A model generated the notes under the pieces. The model was not told where the DNA came from. It worked only from the letters and a program-made list of their open reading frames with translations, and searched no databases. A stretch of DNA of 64,000 bases from contig VXAZ01018984.1 in NCBI GenBank assembly GCA_013399875.1, positions 4,054,999-4,118,998 of the forward strand. The letters run 5' to 3'. This stretch comes from Gymnorhina tibicen (taxonomy: Eukaryota > Chordata > Aves > Passeriformes > Artamidae). The translations under genes were made by a program, and so were the position numbers. Of this stretch, positions 1 to 13,200 are shown piece after piece; positions within the stretch are counted from its first letter, which is position 1; each line of letters starts with the position of its first letter.

Positions 1-880
1 AAAATCATTAAAGGATGGAGTCTTCTCTCCTGCCTGCCCCCAACATCAGATTGCAGAGTCCAAACGGGAAAATGAGTATCATGTATTAGATCAGCAGTAG
101 GTACATTTGAAATAAGCCTGACAGTTGACCTTGGGCACCTGGAGGAGGTCAGGGCAGGAAAACACGGTGCAAGTTAAATCATCTCCTTCTGCGATCCTGG
201 CGCAGCAATAGAAGGACATGGCAGGCTGCAAATCATGGAAAATCTAGTCCCAGCCAGGGTGGAGGGCTGCTGGCACTCCCGGGCCGCTCCCTCCTTCCCT
301 CCAGTCCTCCCAGGACCATTCAAAACTAAACAAAATGCATCACAGGCAAAGGTTTTATCTGGAATCAGTGTCTGGTTCCCACCTAATGGCTTAAACCCTC
401 TGTATGCTGCTTGTGCAGGATGTTCTTGCTCCCCGGCAGGTGAAGCACCTCGTTAGTAACAGTGAGCTGCTTTCCGCCTGCCACTTCTCCGGGCCATCCT
501 TCTGCCACCGCTGAAGTTGCCATTAAAGACGCCCGCCCTGGCATCCCCGCTACCCCGGGATCCTTGCTCTCCCGCAGAGCTGGCAGCGGGAGGTCGCGGC
601 AGCACGGGGGGGGGACACAGGGGCCGGCGGCCCCACGAAACCGGAGCGCTGAAACAACGCCGCTCCACCGCGGTGGCACGGAGTACACAGCCAGCGTGGC
701 AGCTCCTCGTCCGGGTGTGCGCTGCCGACAGACAGCTTGCTGCTTGTCTGTGTGCTTGTTTCCAGTGCCCACCTAGTCGCTCCCAGACAGGCAAACTTTG
801 CCCACCACCTCTCCAACACCTGCTCCTCCCTAGCGCCAGCGGCATCTTTTACTTTGATGGCACGAGCTTCCAGAATTAAA
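1..880. other. Sequence upstream of SCD5; no gene seen
   Basis: This is non-coding flank 5' of SCD5. GC content rises from about position 540 towards the first exon. The open frames on both strands here overlap one another and show no recognisable domain or splice structure, so I read none as a gene. Any SCD5 regulatory sites here cannot be named from sequence alone. Confidence 0.6.
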
Positions 881-959
881 CGCCACTGCAACCTTTGTCT
901 CCGGGAGCCGGAGAGCCGGCGGGAGCGGTGCGGGAGGGAGGGGTGTGGGCAGCAGCGGT

Positions 960-1139
960 NNNNNNNNNNNNNNNNNNNNNNNNNNNNNNNNNNNNNNNNN
1001 NNNNNNNNNNNNNNNNNNNNNNNNNNNNNNNNNNNNNNNNNNNNNNNNNNNNNNNNNNNNNNNNNNNNNNNNNNNNNNNNNNNNNNNNNNNNNNNNNNNN
1101 NNNNNNNNNNNNNNNNNNNNNNNNNNNNNNNNNNNNNNN
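960..1139. other. Assembly gap (180 N) removing SCD5 start codon
   Basis: A run of 180 Ns lies between GC-rich sequence and the readable part of SCD5 exon 1. The protein downstream aligns with human SCD5 (330 residues, recalled) from about residue 41, so roughly 40 codons (120 bases) of coding sequence plus some 5' UTR should be inside, which fits the gap length. GC-rich dropout in sequencing is the likely cause. Confidence 0.95.
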
Positions 1140-1251
1140 CCAGTTCAGGCCATCGTCTGGCGCAACGTGGTGCTCATGGGGCTGCTGCACCTGGGCGCCG
1201 TCTACGCGCTCAGCCTGGTTCCGCGGGCGCACATCCTCACCCTGCTCTGGG
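1140..1251 (+). CDS. SCD5: SCD5 coding exon 1 (3' part)
   Basis: The readable exon begins at the gap edge, in frame, with PVQAIVWRNVVLM, and holds the first transmembrane segment. It ends one base into an Ala codon (G|CG), followed by the donor GGTGAGTGC at 1252. The following intron is about 15.4 kb. Confidence 0.95.
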
Positions 1252-4200
1252 GTGAGTGCGGGGGATGCGCTACAGGTGGGGCGGGGGGCGAGGGGCCCCC
1301 TTCTGGCAGCGGGCGCGTCTCGGTTTCCCCGTGTCCGTCCCCTGTTTACTGGCGCGGTCGCTTTTGTTCCCGAGCCCCCCCCCCGGCCGCTCCCGGGATG
1401 CCATCGCCAGCGCCGCGCCGGGCCCTCGGTTGCTGTAGAAACAGGAGGCGCTCTCCCTCCGGTTACATTTATCAGGTTTTTTAGTTTAAAAAGCCGAGTC
1501 AAGCGCTGATGTTTCGGTTTAAAGGTCCGGGGGAGGACGCGCTGGCCGTCCCTTTGCTATTTCACCTTGTTACTTTGTGAACACCCACGGTTTATCTGCT
1601 CCGGTTTGGAGTAGAAAATCAGCTCGTCGTTTGTTTCTTGGGGAAGGCGATACATCTCATTAAGGAAGATGTAAAAGTCGAGGAAGAGCTGTAAGGTGCT
1701 GGCACAGAAAAGATAAGCCTGGCTCTGCTTTCTGAGGGGAGATGGCGTGCAGTGTCTGTCCTGCTAGCCGTGAAAAGCCAAGGATTCGATTTGGGAAAGA
1801 CAATATGAAATACTTCGTCTTTTCTTCCATCCTATAGCGAGGTCCTCTTTTCTCCACAAAAGAATGGTGCTGGGAGAAGAGCTACATAGAAGCACTGCGG
1901 TATTGTGCAAGGCTTGTCAGGGTTTGTGAGACCAAAGAGATGGTGAATGTCAGCATCACTATTTAGCAGGCAGAACCATATAGTAAGCCATATAAAGCCA
2001 TATAAATCTCGGTGGCTAAGAGGGTAAAAACTTGAGTGCTGCTTACAGCCGATGCAGTTTCTTGGATAAATAACCTGCTTTCGGGTGAGTGGAGAGTATA
2101 ACAGCCCAGGACTCTTTTTAAACAGAAGAAAGAAGGGTCTCTGCTGCAGGAACTCACAGACATGGAATTTCGGTTGTTAGGCTGCTATCATTAGTGTCGA
2201 GGTGACTCCTCAGAAGCCCCAGGTAAATGCTTTAGAAGTCAGGCTTATTCCTTCTGTTTGAAGAAGTCCTAAATCTCTTTTTCACTGGTTCAGCTTTTGA
2301 TATTCAGTCTGTCTTAAACCCCCAGAAATTGTCATCATTGCTGCTTGCAGTTGGAAGATAAATCTTTCCATCAATTACCATCCTCAGTTTCTGGGTCCCT
2401 GGAGGGCACCTGCATTTGGCTGGCAGCCTGGTTTGCACAATCCCTCACCTGGCTTGCTCGTGACTAGAAGAGGTTTGTGGGGTGGTTGTGTCTTGCATAG
2501 TTTCCTTCTGTAAGCACTACTCTTCTCACCTCCCTATTCCTGGTTGTGTTCAAGCTGATTTCATAGTTTACCTTGGCCGCAGCTTGATGATCAGGGAGAC
2601 CAGGAGAGCCTGTGGGAGCTGTATGGCTGGAACGCACAGCCTGTGGTCTGCTTTCAACCCTTTTAGCTCCTGTAGTGTGCAGGCAGGTGGGCTTTCTTTT
2701 TCTGTTTTGCCTTTCCAAGAGGACAATTTGAAATCATCTCTGATTTCACTGTCCTTAATTACAAAAATCGCTGAGGTTGAAGGCAAAGGACAGAATTACC
2801 AATTCAGCCCTCCATCCTCTGAGGTATTTTTTCCTAGTTGAGATTAAACAGATGCTAAATAATAAACAGGTCTCAACGACTTTGCAGCTTAATGGCTTTC
2901 CTTCTGAAAGCGAGAGTCTCTCATTTCTTGACATCGTTATTTTTAACAGCCACCCTAAAGCAGACCACAGAGTTTTTACAGGAGTTTGGTGGGTGGTTTT
3001 TACAGGGGCTCCACAGCAGGGAGTGAGTGCACTGGCTCCAGCTGTCCCAGACACTGCGTGCCACTCTCGCATCTGGCTGCTGCCAGGTCTGCTCCCCTCA
3101 GAGGTGGTGAGCAACGTGAAAATACACTCTCCTGCAGAATATGCCAGACAAATTAGCTTGCTGTCACGCTGGTGACCTGTTTCTCAGGTGCCTCTGAGCG
3201 ACTCAGGGTAGATTAAAAAGAGTGGCTGTTGCTTGAGTTGACAAACCCACCCCTCTTCAGTGTGCAAAGAGCCAACCAGTAAAGTTGTGTTGGAAGGAGT
3301 AAGTGTCAATCAGATGTGTCCCTCGCTCTCCCCAGTTCTCCACATCTCCTTCCCTGTGCAGATAGCTGTGAGACTGCCTTTCTGTGGGCGCTGGCTGCCA
3401 GCCAGCCTTCTTCAGAGCAGGGCTGGCACGCTGGCAAATTTGGATGGCGGGTATGAGCGTAGTGCCAGGTAGTGCAGGGATGTGCGTACGCTGAAGGGTG
3501 CAGATGGAGGAGCTGCAGCCTTCCATGCATCCCTCCATGGTTTTCTTTCTCTTCCCAAGCTTTCCTGGGACTCGGGAAGCTTCCCAGTGATCCTGTGCAA
3601 GCCCTTGCATTGCTCTGCTCCATGTTCTCCACCCCTGCTCCCCCATGGATAAGCTGCAGGAACAAGTGTGCTGGGAGTGGGATGCCAGTGCTGGCTGTGA
3701 CCTCCGTGGTGTCTGGCAGGAAGCCGACAGCTTCCCATGACTCACCACTGCCTGCTTGGCTTTTTACCTTCTCCTCCCCCAAGACATCCACCTCTCTGTT
3801 GTGTTCTCCCCTGGGAGAGGCCGGGTACAAACCCTCCCTCTGTGCAGGGCTTGCTTTCCTCCTTCCCTTCCCACCCCCGTAGGCAGCTGATGCAGCACCA
3901 ATTGCAAAGTGGAGCTGAAATGCCACTGTGGCACCTAGAAAACAGCTGTTCAAGCCAAGATGCCTGCTCGGCAGGGCTCATTTCCATTGGTAATTTATTG
4001 ACATTTGTCCAGTTGTACATAATAGACAATGGGAAAATGCTGCCAAGGAAGGCTCAGCTGGTTGTTTACTCAGGATTATCTGTGCTGCTCTGTTCCCACT
4101 GCCTCCCGCACCAGGACCTTGAGGCCCGCGCTGCAGCTTCCCACACCCCACGTGGAGCTAGGGCTGCACAAGGGATCCCAAACAGCACTCTGGGTGGTGC

Positions 4201-7200
4201 AGAATTGGGGATTTGATTTGGTGCAGAACCGGGAATTGGGTTATCTTTCAAGGGATGTACAGATAAGCTGGTTAAAACATAGGCTTTCGGGGCCATCCCA
4301 GTGTCTCTGTGGAATTTGATTTCAGTCCAAGCTGAACAAAAACAATGAAATTACTCATGTCAAAATTTTCCATGAGCTGGGAGCTGCCTTGACCCAAGAG
4401 GCAGCAGACGGTGTGTGTGAAGCATCGAGCAGCCCCGGGCTGTGCCCGTGGGACGGCCATGGAACCGGCCGAGCGGATTGGGAATGTCCCCTGCTGCGGC
4501 AGCCCGGGCTCACTGGGAACTCTCTTGCCTTGCTCTTTGCCAGCCTGACTTGTGGTTTGGTGCAGGGGTGTGCGGAGAAGACCCTGCTGCCTTCCCCCTG
4601 GTGCTCAGCACCACGGAGGTTTGAAGGGGAGGCGTCGCCGTTTTCTCTAGGCTCCCACGAGGAAGTGAAGCAGGGTGGGAGCAGCTCGCTGCTGGTGGGG
4701 CTGGCTGGGCCAAGCATGCAGATTTCCCAGGAATGAACTTGTGCAAAGGGGTGCTTGTGGCCGGCTGTGTCTGTGGCTCACTGGTGTCCTCTTTTGGGCT
4801 GGACATGCTGTACCACCTTCCAGAGGCCACCTGGGAGGAAATTCTGTGCAAGGTTCATCCCCTACAATAGTAACGTGCCATTAAATGATGCTTCTTAACC
4901 AGGAACCTCCTTTCTCCAGCCAGGTCCGCTCTGTGGTTATCTGTTTGATTTAGGAAAACAAAGTAAAAAACTCTGAAATCCTCATATGGGCAGAAGTACC
5001 AGCATGTTTCACTGCAGTGCCCAATGCTAACAGCTGCTCGCAGTTTCTTTTGGTGGGCTCATGATAACTTCTTAAAGACTCCATCTGGGGGATCATGTGA
5101 TTTTCTCAGATTTTGTTTGGAAAAAAGTGCTCTTTCGTCTTCACAGAGGGCTTGTGAGGAAGCGCTTGAAGTAGCCAGATTAATTTTAGGAAGCAGAGCC
5201 GCCACAAAAAAGATTAAGCTGTTTATCTCCTTTAAAACCTTTTATTTCAGGCTGCTGAAACAACTTAAGAAACTTGCACAAGCATGGCCACCCAGAAATC
5301 CCAAATCACCTGGATGTGTTTGGCAGAGCTGCCTGAGGGACGAGCGAATGTCAGCTCACACGCTGCTGTGCCTTGCCAGAGCTTGGGGTTGGGAAGGAGG
5401 ATGGCCTTGCCCTAATGGTGCTCGTATGGGGGGGGAGGGTTGTTGCTGTTGTTTTAGCTGCGTTTAGGAGATGTTTTAGTGCTCCTGAGAGCACCAGATT
5501 GTTCATGTTCAGCCGTGGCGGGCCCTGTGCCATGTTTATCCACAGCTTTCCCCCGTGCACGAGTGCTGGCTGTCTGGGAGCGCAGACGGAGCAGCGGTGC
5601 TGCCCAGCTGCACCCCTGCTGAGATGCAAGCTGCTCCCAGGCAAGAGCCTGGATCCTGCCTGGGATGCCTGGATCCTGCCTGGGATGCCTGGATCCCTTC
5701 AATAAGAGAGATTGAAGCAACTGTGGTCTTAGCACTTTGGGTGATCACCCTTTTCTCAGGCTGCCTGGTAGGTAGCACACCTATGTAATGAGGCACAGGT
5801 TGCTGTTGTGCACTGCAGATGCAAGTTTTATTGGTCCTGCATGATTCCAGAGCCTTGGATTTTCTTGAGTGCCACCTGCTGGCTTTCTGGTTGTTAACTG
5901 GTTTTAGTCCCAAAGCATTTCTACGCACGGTGTTGGAAACTCGGTGCGGACAGCTGTAAATAAAAAAATCCTAGCTCCGGGGAAGTTCCCCTTGGTACCT
6001 CTGTGGATGAAGGAGAGTGGAAATACTGTCTGTTTCACACCCAGTGAAATGGAGACGTGATGGAAACTTCTCTGTCACTCCTGCTGCTGCTCTGGAGAGT
6101 GGTTATGCTCCTCTGTGGCTCAGGTGATTTCTGTAGGCAAGGTTTTGGGTCAGGAAACAGGAGACAAACGCATTTATCCTGGATACTCGGTGAGAAGGGC
6201 TTAATGAACAGAAGGACCTTCCCTCGCCTTACTCTCAGGGATGATCTCCTGGCTGCTGGCTCCCAGAACAGTCCCAACCATGAGCAGGGAGCAGCTCTGG
6301 GAGGTTTCTGTGGAATACAGGAGGCTGGCCTTGTCCATCAGCCCCCAGCTCCACCATGCTTTCAGCATGCTGGTCCACTAGATGATGAGTGGAGAAGAGG
6401 TGGAGCATCAGAATGGTAATTCCATCTCTGAGGTGCACATCTACACAGGGGAGTAGCCCTGCTTGTCTCCAGAGAAGTTTTGGACTGGCTTTTCCTCCCC
6501 TGGCCCATTTGAAAACACAGTTATACAGCTGTCACTCTTAATAGCCAAGTTCTTGGCTTGTTCCTTCCCTCCTGGCATCAAGACCTGAACTCCCATCATC
6601 TCTGACAAGAACAAAGTCTTTTCTCAGTGTTTCTCTCCTTAAAAATGGGATGAGCCTTGGAGCTGGAGGTGGCTATAACACGTCTGGGAATGGTCTGAGC
6701 TCCGTGTCCATGGTAAAACAGGGAACACACCCTCACATAATGCACAGATAGAAGAGCATCACAGAATCGCTTGGGTTGGAAAAGACCTCTAAGATCATCA
6801 TCAAAACCAACCATTAGCCTACGCTGCCAAGCCCACCACTAACCCACGTCCCTAAGCACCACAAGCGCACATCTTTTAAATCCACCCAGGGATGGAGACT
6901 CCACCACTTCCCTGGGCAGCCTGTTCATGGAACAGGATGGATATGGTCACACAAGACTGCTCTGGAGTCTGTTCCAGAATCCTGCTCTGAGATGATCTCC
7001 TGTTGAGAACACTCCTGCCTGTCAGATGTTTTCCCTTCCCCAGTGTTCTCTCTCCTCTTGTTTTAACTGTTGCTAAAGGAGGTGGTTCCTTAAGGTCTTG
7101 TCTGTCACAATGTTCAGCTGTACGTATGTGGTTTTGTTCCTTATCCTGGTTTAATCCCCTGTGCATTGGTGGTGCTCCTGTGTTGTTTCCCTCTGTCCTG

Positions 7201-10200
7201 TGTGCTGCACATCACATGGACACTGTGAGCACGACAGAGGAAAGGGAAAAAAATTCCGTGTGTGTGCTGAGCCCTGGATGCATGCGATGGTCCTTCAGTC
7301 CTGGTGCTCTCAGGAGTGGGTTCAAGGCACTCCTGAAGAGCTCCTGCAGTGGGAGTGGATGAGTGAGCAGGGAAGCTTGGAAACAGGATGTTCACCCAGC
7401 ACAAAGCACTGCTGGGCTGCTCTGACCCACGCTCCAGGCAAGCCACAAGAACTTCAAGCACTCTTTCCCTTTGGTCTGTGTGATGAGGACAGAGATGACA
7501 GCTGGATCCAGCAAAGGTAGACATCCCTGTCTGAATTTGGCAGGATTGTTGGCATTTGGGCTGCCCCCTGACATGGTGGGCTTGGGAGAGGCAGCCCTGT
7601 GCAGCAGCCCTGTGAAGGGGAGGTTTGTTGGCACCCCCAGAGCTGGCTGTGGCAAACACACAAAAGCCCAGCCAAAGGACACAAAAGCATAAAGTGCCTT
7701 CTTTAGCCATGGTCCACCAGCCCCTGAGCTGGTGCAGGCAGCTCTGGGGAGACATCAGGGATTTCTGGCTCTAGCTTTTTGTCTTTCATTACATGTGCAG
7801 GTGGGGATGGCAGTATACAGGCTCTGAGGAGTTTCAGTGGATGAGTCAGGATGGACTTCTCTGCAGGAGAAGTCTCAAGGGGCTTACTGTATTGAATTTA
7901 GTGTGGTTCCTCATCTCTGCCACTCCACCTACCCTCCCTGCAGTCACAGTTGCACTTGTAACTAACACTGATGTTATAACTGAAGCCAAGCAATTTCTTG
8001 TAATCAGATTTTATTTTTACCATGTAGGCTAACAATAAAATGTGCTGCCCCACTGGAGAGCTGAAACATTAACAATAACTGTGCTAAGTAAAGCAAAGCT
8101 GATGTGAAACAGGGGGGAAGGCTGTTTGTGATGCTGGCATTGGGAATCCTGTGAGCCTGCCATACCTCTTGTGCAGGTGCCTCAACAGCAGGGGATGGCG
8201 ATTTCTGGAGGATCTTTCTCGACACATTTTTGGACAGTGGCTTCTCAGATGATGTTCTGAGTGCTAGAGCTCGCTGGGGGAGCAGAGCTGGGCTGGGACA
8301 GGGCTGTTTGTGCTGGAGGGACACAGTGAGGAGTCACCGGGGGAGTGTGGGGAGCAAACATCTGGTGAGTGCCCCTGGGGAGCATCAGCCTGCCCACTGC
8401 ACTGGAGACAAAGGTCTCCTCCTCTGCCCTGGCACCATCCTCTAACCTGACAGCTCTGGCTAACTGACCTGTGCGGTGCAAGGGGCTTGTGCCTTATAAT
8501 TTTAATGAGGTTAGCACTCGCAGCCCAGTTCTGAGGCTCAAACTGCCAGGAGAGAAAGTTGGAAGAGGCCATTTTTTGCAACAGGTTTTTCTCTGAGCTC
8601 TGTTTGGTTTTGGAAGGGGGAGGGAGAGGTGTAGCAGCTGATAGCATACAAGTGAAGCAGACACAAAGCATCTAGGCAAGGTGCAGTGATACAGAAGGAA
8701 ACATCATCTGGACTGTGAAGCCCTGAAAAGTCAAACCCATCAGATCTCTGCTTCGGTGGTCACTGGGAGGGCACTGGGTCGGGGCAGGGCATTCCCCTGT
8801 CACGTACCTGGTTCCGCACAGGGCAAGCTTTGGCTTTGTCCTTTTTTGGACAGGGATGCTAAGCAATAACTAAACAATAACTAAACCTTCTTCCTTGGGT
8901 CAGAGCTGCCTGCTGAATGCAAGGCTCTGGAGTACCGTGGTACTGGCTTAACCATGCTATTTCTCTACTCTGTCCTTGAAAAAAAGAGGTAAAATTGGCA
9001 TTAATTCTGTCTTGGCATTTATAGAGCACTCAAACCCCACCAGAGCCCGAGTCAGTGTGCAGATTGAGGACAGCAGTGAGGTCACTGGGAGAGAAGTGAA
9101 ATCTGCCCATGGTTTTGTGATGACGCAGGACCCAGCTGAGCTGAGACGGGCTACACATAAGCATTAAAAATTCCAGAGAAACCAAAGCATCTTCCAGCTT
9201 TCTCTTTTGATCTAAAAATACATGTAAGCTGTTCGACATCTTAAGGCAATCTTCAGTTGCTGGTGAGTTCAGGGAATCTGTATTTCCTTCCTAGGGGAGT
9301 TCTAGCATTGGCTGGAATAATTGCTGTCAGCCACGATTTCCATTGCTCTATTGGCTTTATTTGTGTCACACTGGCTGCAGTTGTCAATATGAACATTTCT
9401 GCTATTCCAACCGGAATAAAGTCTTTTGTATACTCAGCCAAAAGTGCTGGCTCTGGGGAATGTTCCTGAAAATGCATACACAGGCATGTGCATCCAGGCA
9501 GAGGCAGCCTGGATTTCATGAGCTGGTGATGGCAGGGCCAAGGGGATGTGATAGATGGCTTCTCCTGGAGCTCCACCATGGTACAGAGGGGCAGGAGCAG
9601 GGCATCATCAGAAATCATCTTCTCTGCAGCTCTGAAACTCTGCTTCCCCTTTGCCTTTGATGTGCTTCCTTCTATCTCTTTCTCTCTTGGCTCAATTTAG
9701 AGTAGCTCAGAGGATGTGTAGATCTAATTTTAGATTAAACTTTGTAGCCTGAGATTTCACATGTTTGGTCTCCACAGGAAAGTGCAGCTCCCCGTGAGAG
9801 CTGGCATGACCTGTACGGTGGGCGGCCCAGGGAATTGGTGCTTCTGCACGCCAGTGCTTTTTAATTCTCATTTGCTTGTTTGAATCCAGCCCAAGGAGCT
9901 GTTGATGCCAGCCTTTGATAGTTAGCAGGGCTCAGTGAGCAGAGGGTTGGCTAGCAGAGCAGTGTTTCCTTCCCAGAGACCCCAGGGCCAGAGCACTAAT
10001 TCAACATCGCTTCTTGGCAGCAATTTAGGGACTAAGGTGAAAATTTCCTCCTCCTTAATAAATGTAGTTCCAGCTCAGGAAACAAGGCTCTTTTAGCAGG
10101 ATGCTGTGGGTTAAATGATGTGTTACCACTCCCTGGTGTCTCTTTGCTGTAGAGGAAGAGATCTCCAAGGTTTCCCTGGAGTTCAGCAGTGGAGATATGT

Positions 10201-13200
10201 ACTGGGGACTTGATATCTAATCTACATCTAAGAATGCTGCATGCTGACCCTGGCCCTCCCACCGGTGCAGTGCGTGACATCAACCAGCATTTTTAACCAA
10301 GATGTTTGCCGGTCTGATTTGGGGTAGGAAAACTTTCCATTCCGAGGGCAGGCGTGGCATTTTAAGAAAATGTATCCCCAAACTCAGCATTGTCTAATGA
10401 AAACATACAAAAGCATACGAGGCACCACAAAATTATCAGCTGCACTTCTGGTCTGAGCCCTGCTGTTGAATCAGAAGAGAATCTTCTACCTCTGTCTGTC
10501 TGTGTAGTGAAGTGGAGCATCTCTTAGGAGCTCAGAAGAGACTGGGCATGGTGCAACTATGAAATGGGTGGCAATGCTGCCCTGAATTTCAGTGGGAATG
10601 GAGTTAGTTAGGCACCACTCAGCACTACTGGAAGTGCTTTCCCTGGTTTGGTTATGTTAGTCCTAAATCTGCCACTGAATAACAGCAAAACCCCACAAGT
10701 GAGGAGGAGAAGGCAGATACAGGATATGCAAATGTAATTTAATTTTTAGAAAGGAAAAAAATCACCACTGGAAGTTACAGGAGTGTTACATATTTGTGAC
10801 AGTCAGTCAGCTGTGCATGTTTGTGCTTGAGCAACTTGCTCCTTGTATGTCTCATGCAGTTCAAGCAGCCTAATGGAAAACTTTGGGTTTGACTCATTTG
10901 GTTAGTAAAATTCCCTAACAAGGAACTTTTATCTGATTGAATAAGCACACAGTGCTGGTGTGGAAGTAAACAAAAGTTTCATGTCCATCCCTGTTATTTT
11001 TAATCCTCAAATAGTTTTTTTTAAACAAATGGGTCAAGTTGTGATATCCTTTTATATGCAGGGGAGAAAAAAAAGGCCTGTGCTAAGATGAAAATTTCTT
11101 GGCAGCTCGCTTGAGACTTTGCTGGCTGCTGTGGAGAGAGAATTTCCACCAAATGGTGTCATGTCACGAGATGTCTTCATCATGAACAGCATTTTAAGGT
11201 CAGCTGTCTCCAGCTGCCCTCTTGTTGAAGAGGTAACAGATGTCTACAGGTGAAGCACAGCCCTTGCATTTGTTAATTTTAATTCCCCAACCAAAAAACA
11301 TGCTTTCTTTGCCATTAGTGTGATTAGAATTCATGCCTGAGGAAATTACTCCCTCCTGTATCCATGGGATCTTGCCTCCTGATCCTTGAACTGCTGGAGC
11401 CACAGTGTGTGTTTGTGAAAATGTATGAACCTTTGCTGGATGTAACTTCAGGCTCGGCTGGGGAACGTGTCAGACTTCGTAGGCTAAACAATGTTGGGAA
11501 TGTCATAACCCAGCAGTGGGACCTGCATCAGAACAGAGCGCTGTGTGCTTCTGAAGCTGTCCCCAGAAAGGTGGCAGTAGAAGAGCTAAGGTTTTTCCAA
11601 AGCAGCAACTGGAAGCTGAAGACACCACTGAAGGAGCAGCTCCTTGAGCACGTATAAAATATCTCCGTGGGTTGGTTGTGAGCAGGGCTTTGCATCCGGC
11701 GGTTGGCAGGAGGGGACAGCAGCCAGCACAGGAGTAAGTGGGGCTGATGTCCTCAGAACAAGACATAAAACCAAGGCCCTGACCCTTGGTGGCTATCCTG
11801 ACCCAAGGTCTGTCACCTTCCTGGTCAGAGCAAGTGTGATAACAACTCTGGGACAGCCTCCAGTAATTACTTGCTTTGGTAATTACTTTTCACATGCTCT
11901 CTGTGCAAAAGGCCACATCTTGAAGTCCACACCACTTGAAGTGTGCACGCAGTGCTACTGCAGTAGTAACTGGGCTGTGTTGTCCTTTTTTCCCTTTTTA
12001 ATTATTTTTTTCTTCTTTTGTCTCCTCTGCATAGCAAGTCACCTTACCCCTGTTAGAAGGAAGTATGGGTCTAGGTGAGCCACTGCTCTGATCTCACAAA
12101 GCCTGTCATCTGTCTTGTTTGAAGGAGTGAGCACTTTCCCCCATGTGTTTTTCCCCATTGTTGGTACTGGGGAGACATTGGTGGTCTGGGAGTTTCTGCC
12201 CTGCTTGCTGGCACTTGATGTAATACACCCCACAGCTGGCTGATGTAAGATTTGTCATTTGTCACTTGACTTAAAACCAAGTCTGCTTCAGGACCAGAAA
12301 AATGTGCTATAACATGCAAAAAAGCTCAAAGGTTCACAGAAGTTGCCCAGTCCCAGAGTGTGTTTGGAAAATAGGGCTGTGGTGGGGTCTGTGTTTGGAA
12401 CAACTCAGAGGGACCAAACTGTGAGGATGATGGCTCTCCAGGCCTGTGCCGGGTTCAGAGCAGTCACCTTGCTGTGGTTGAATGCAGTGTTCAAATCCCC
12501 ATGAAGGGACTGGGAGCCACATGGGAGAGAGATGCCAGCAGTGGGACTGGCAAGGGCTGATTCCCTTCCCTGCTCCCGGCCCTGCTGTCTCTCCTCTCCG
12601 TGCCACCCATGCACAGGGATCGCAGCCACTGGGTGTGAGCTGGTGCCAGGCTCTGTGTGCTGCCACCTCATGGGAACTGCTGTGTGACATCATTCTGTAT
12701 TTTAAAGATGGTTTGTGTATTGACAGTAGTGCTATTGTGAACATGCAGTTGATTTTGTTTCACTGCTCTTATTTTCCTGATGTGTTGTCCCTCTGAGATA
12801 ATTGTGATTTGCTCCATCTAACTAGGTTATGTTTGACATTGGTAGCGTGTGGATAGTTGCTATCCCACAGTGTCTCCTTGTCATCTGTGCTGAACAAGGA
12901 TGTCCAGTCATCTCCTCGCTTTCCAGAGCCAGCATTGTCTGTTCAGATACGCAGAGTGGAACCCAGTGCTTGCTGAGCATCTTGTTTTGGTTGATTTGTT
13001 TTCTTTTCGTAACGAGATAAAAGTCAAAATCAATCTGTAATGTGCTGGATTCACAAACAAAAAATACGTATCTTTCTAATGTGGTCCCAGGTTTCAGAAA
13101 CAGAATAAATTGTAATTTTGATATTCAGCATAAAACAGAATCGAGATTTTCAGAGGGTGAGATCTGCTCCAATTTAAGCAACCGCTTAGAGCAGAGTATG

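Larger units (their letters stand above)
881..1440 (+). promoter_or_regulatory. SCD5: CpG-rich SCD5 promoter and first-exon region, interrupted by gap
   Basis: The sequence on both sides of the N run is very GC- and CpG-rich, as expected for a vertebrate CpG-island promoter, and it encloses the first coding exon of SCD5. The transcription start, 5' UTR and start codon cannot be placed because they fall in or next to the gap. The role is inferred from base composition and position. Confidence 0.6.

Noticed and set aside
3306..3953. 215-codon minus-strand open frame in SCD5 intron 1
   Set aside because: Its composition resembles random GC-rich sequence, and three other frames are open over the same bases.
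7141..7755. 204-codon minus-strand open frame with a signal-peptide-like N-terminus
   Set aside because: No domain is recognised, no splice partners are seen, it lies inside SCD5 intron 1, and similar-length overlapping frames exist. The hydrophobic stretch is probably chance.
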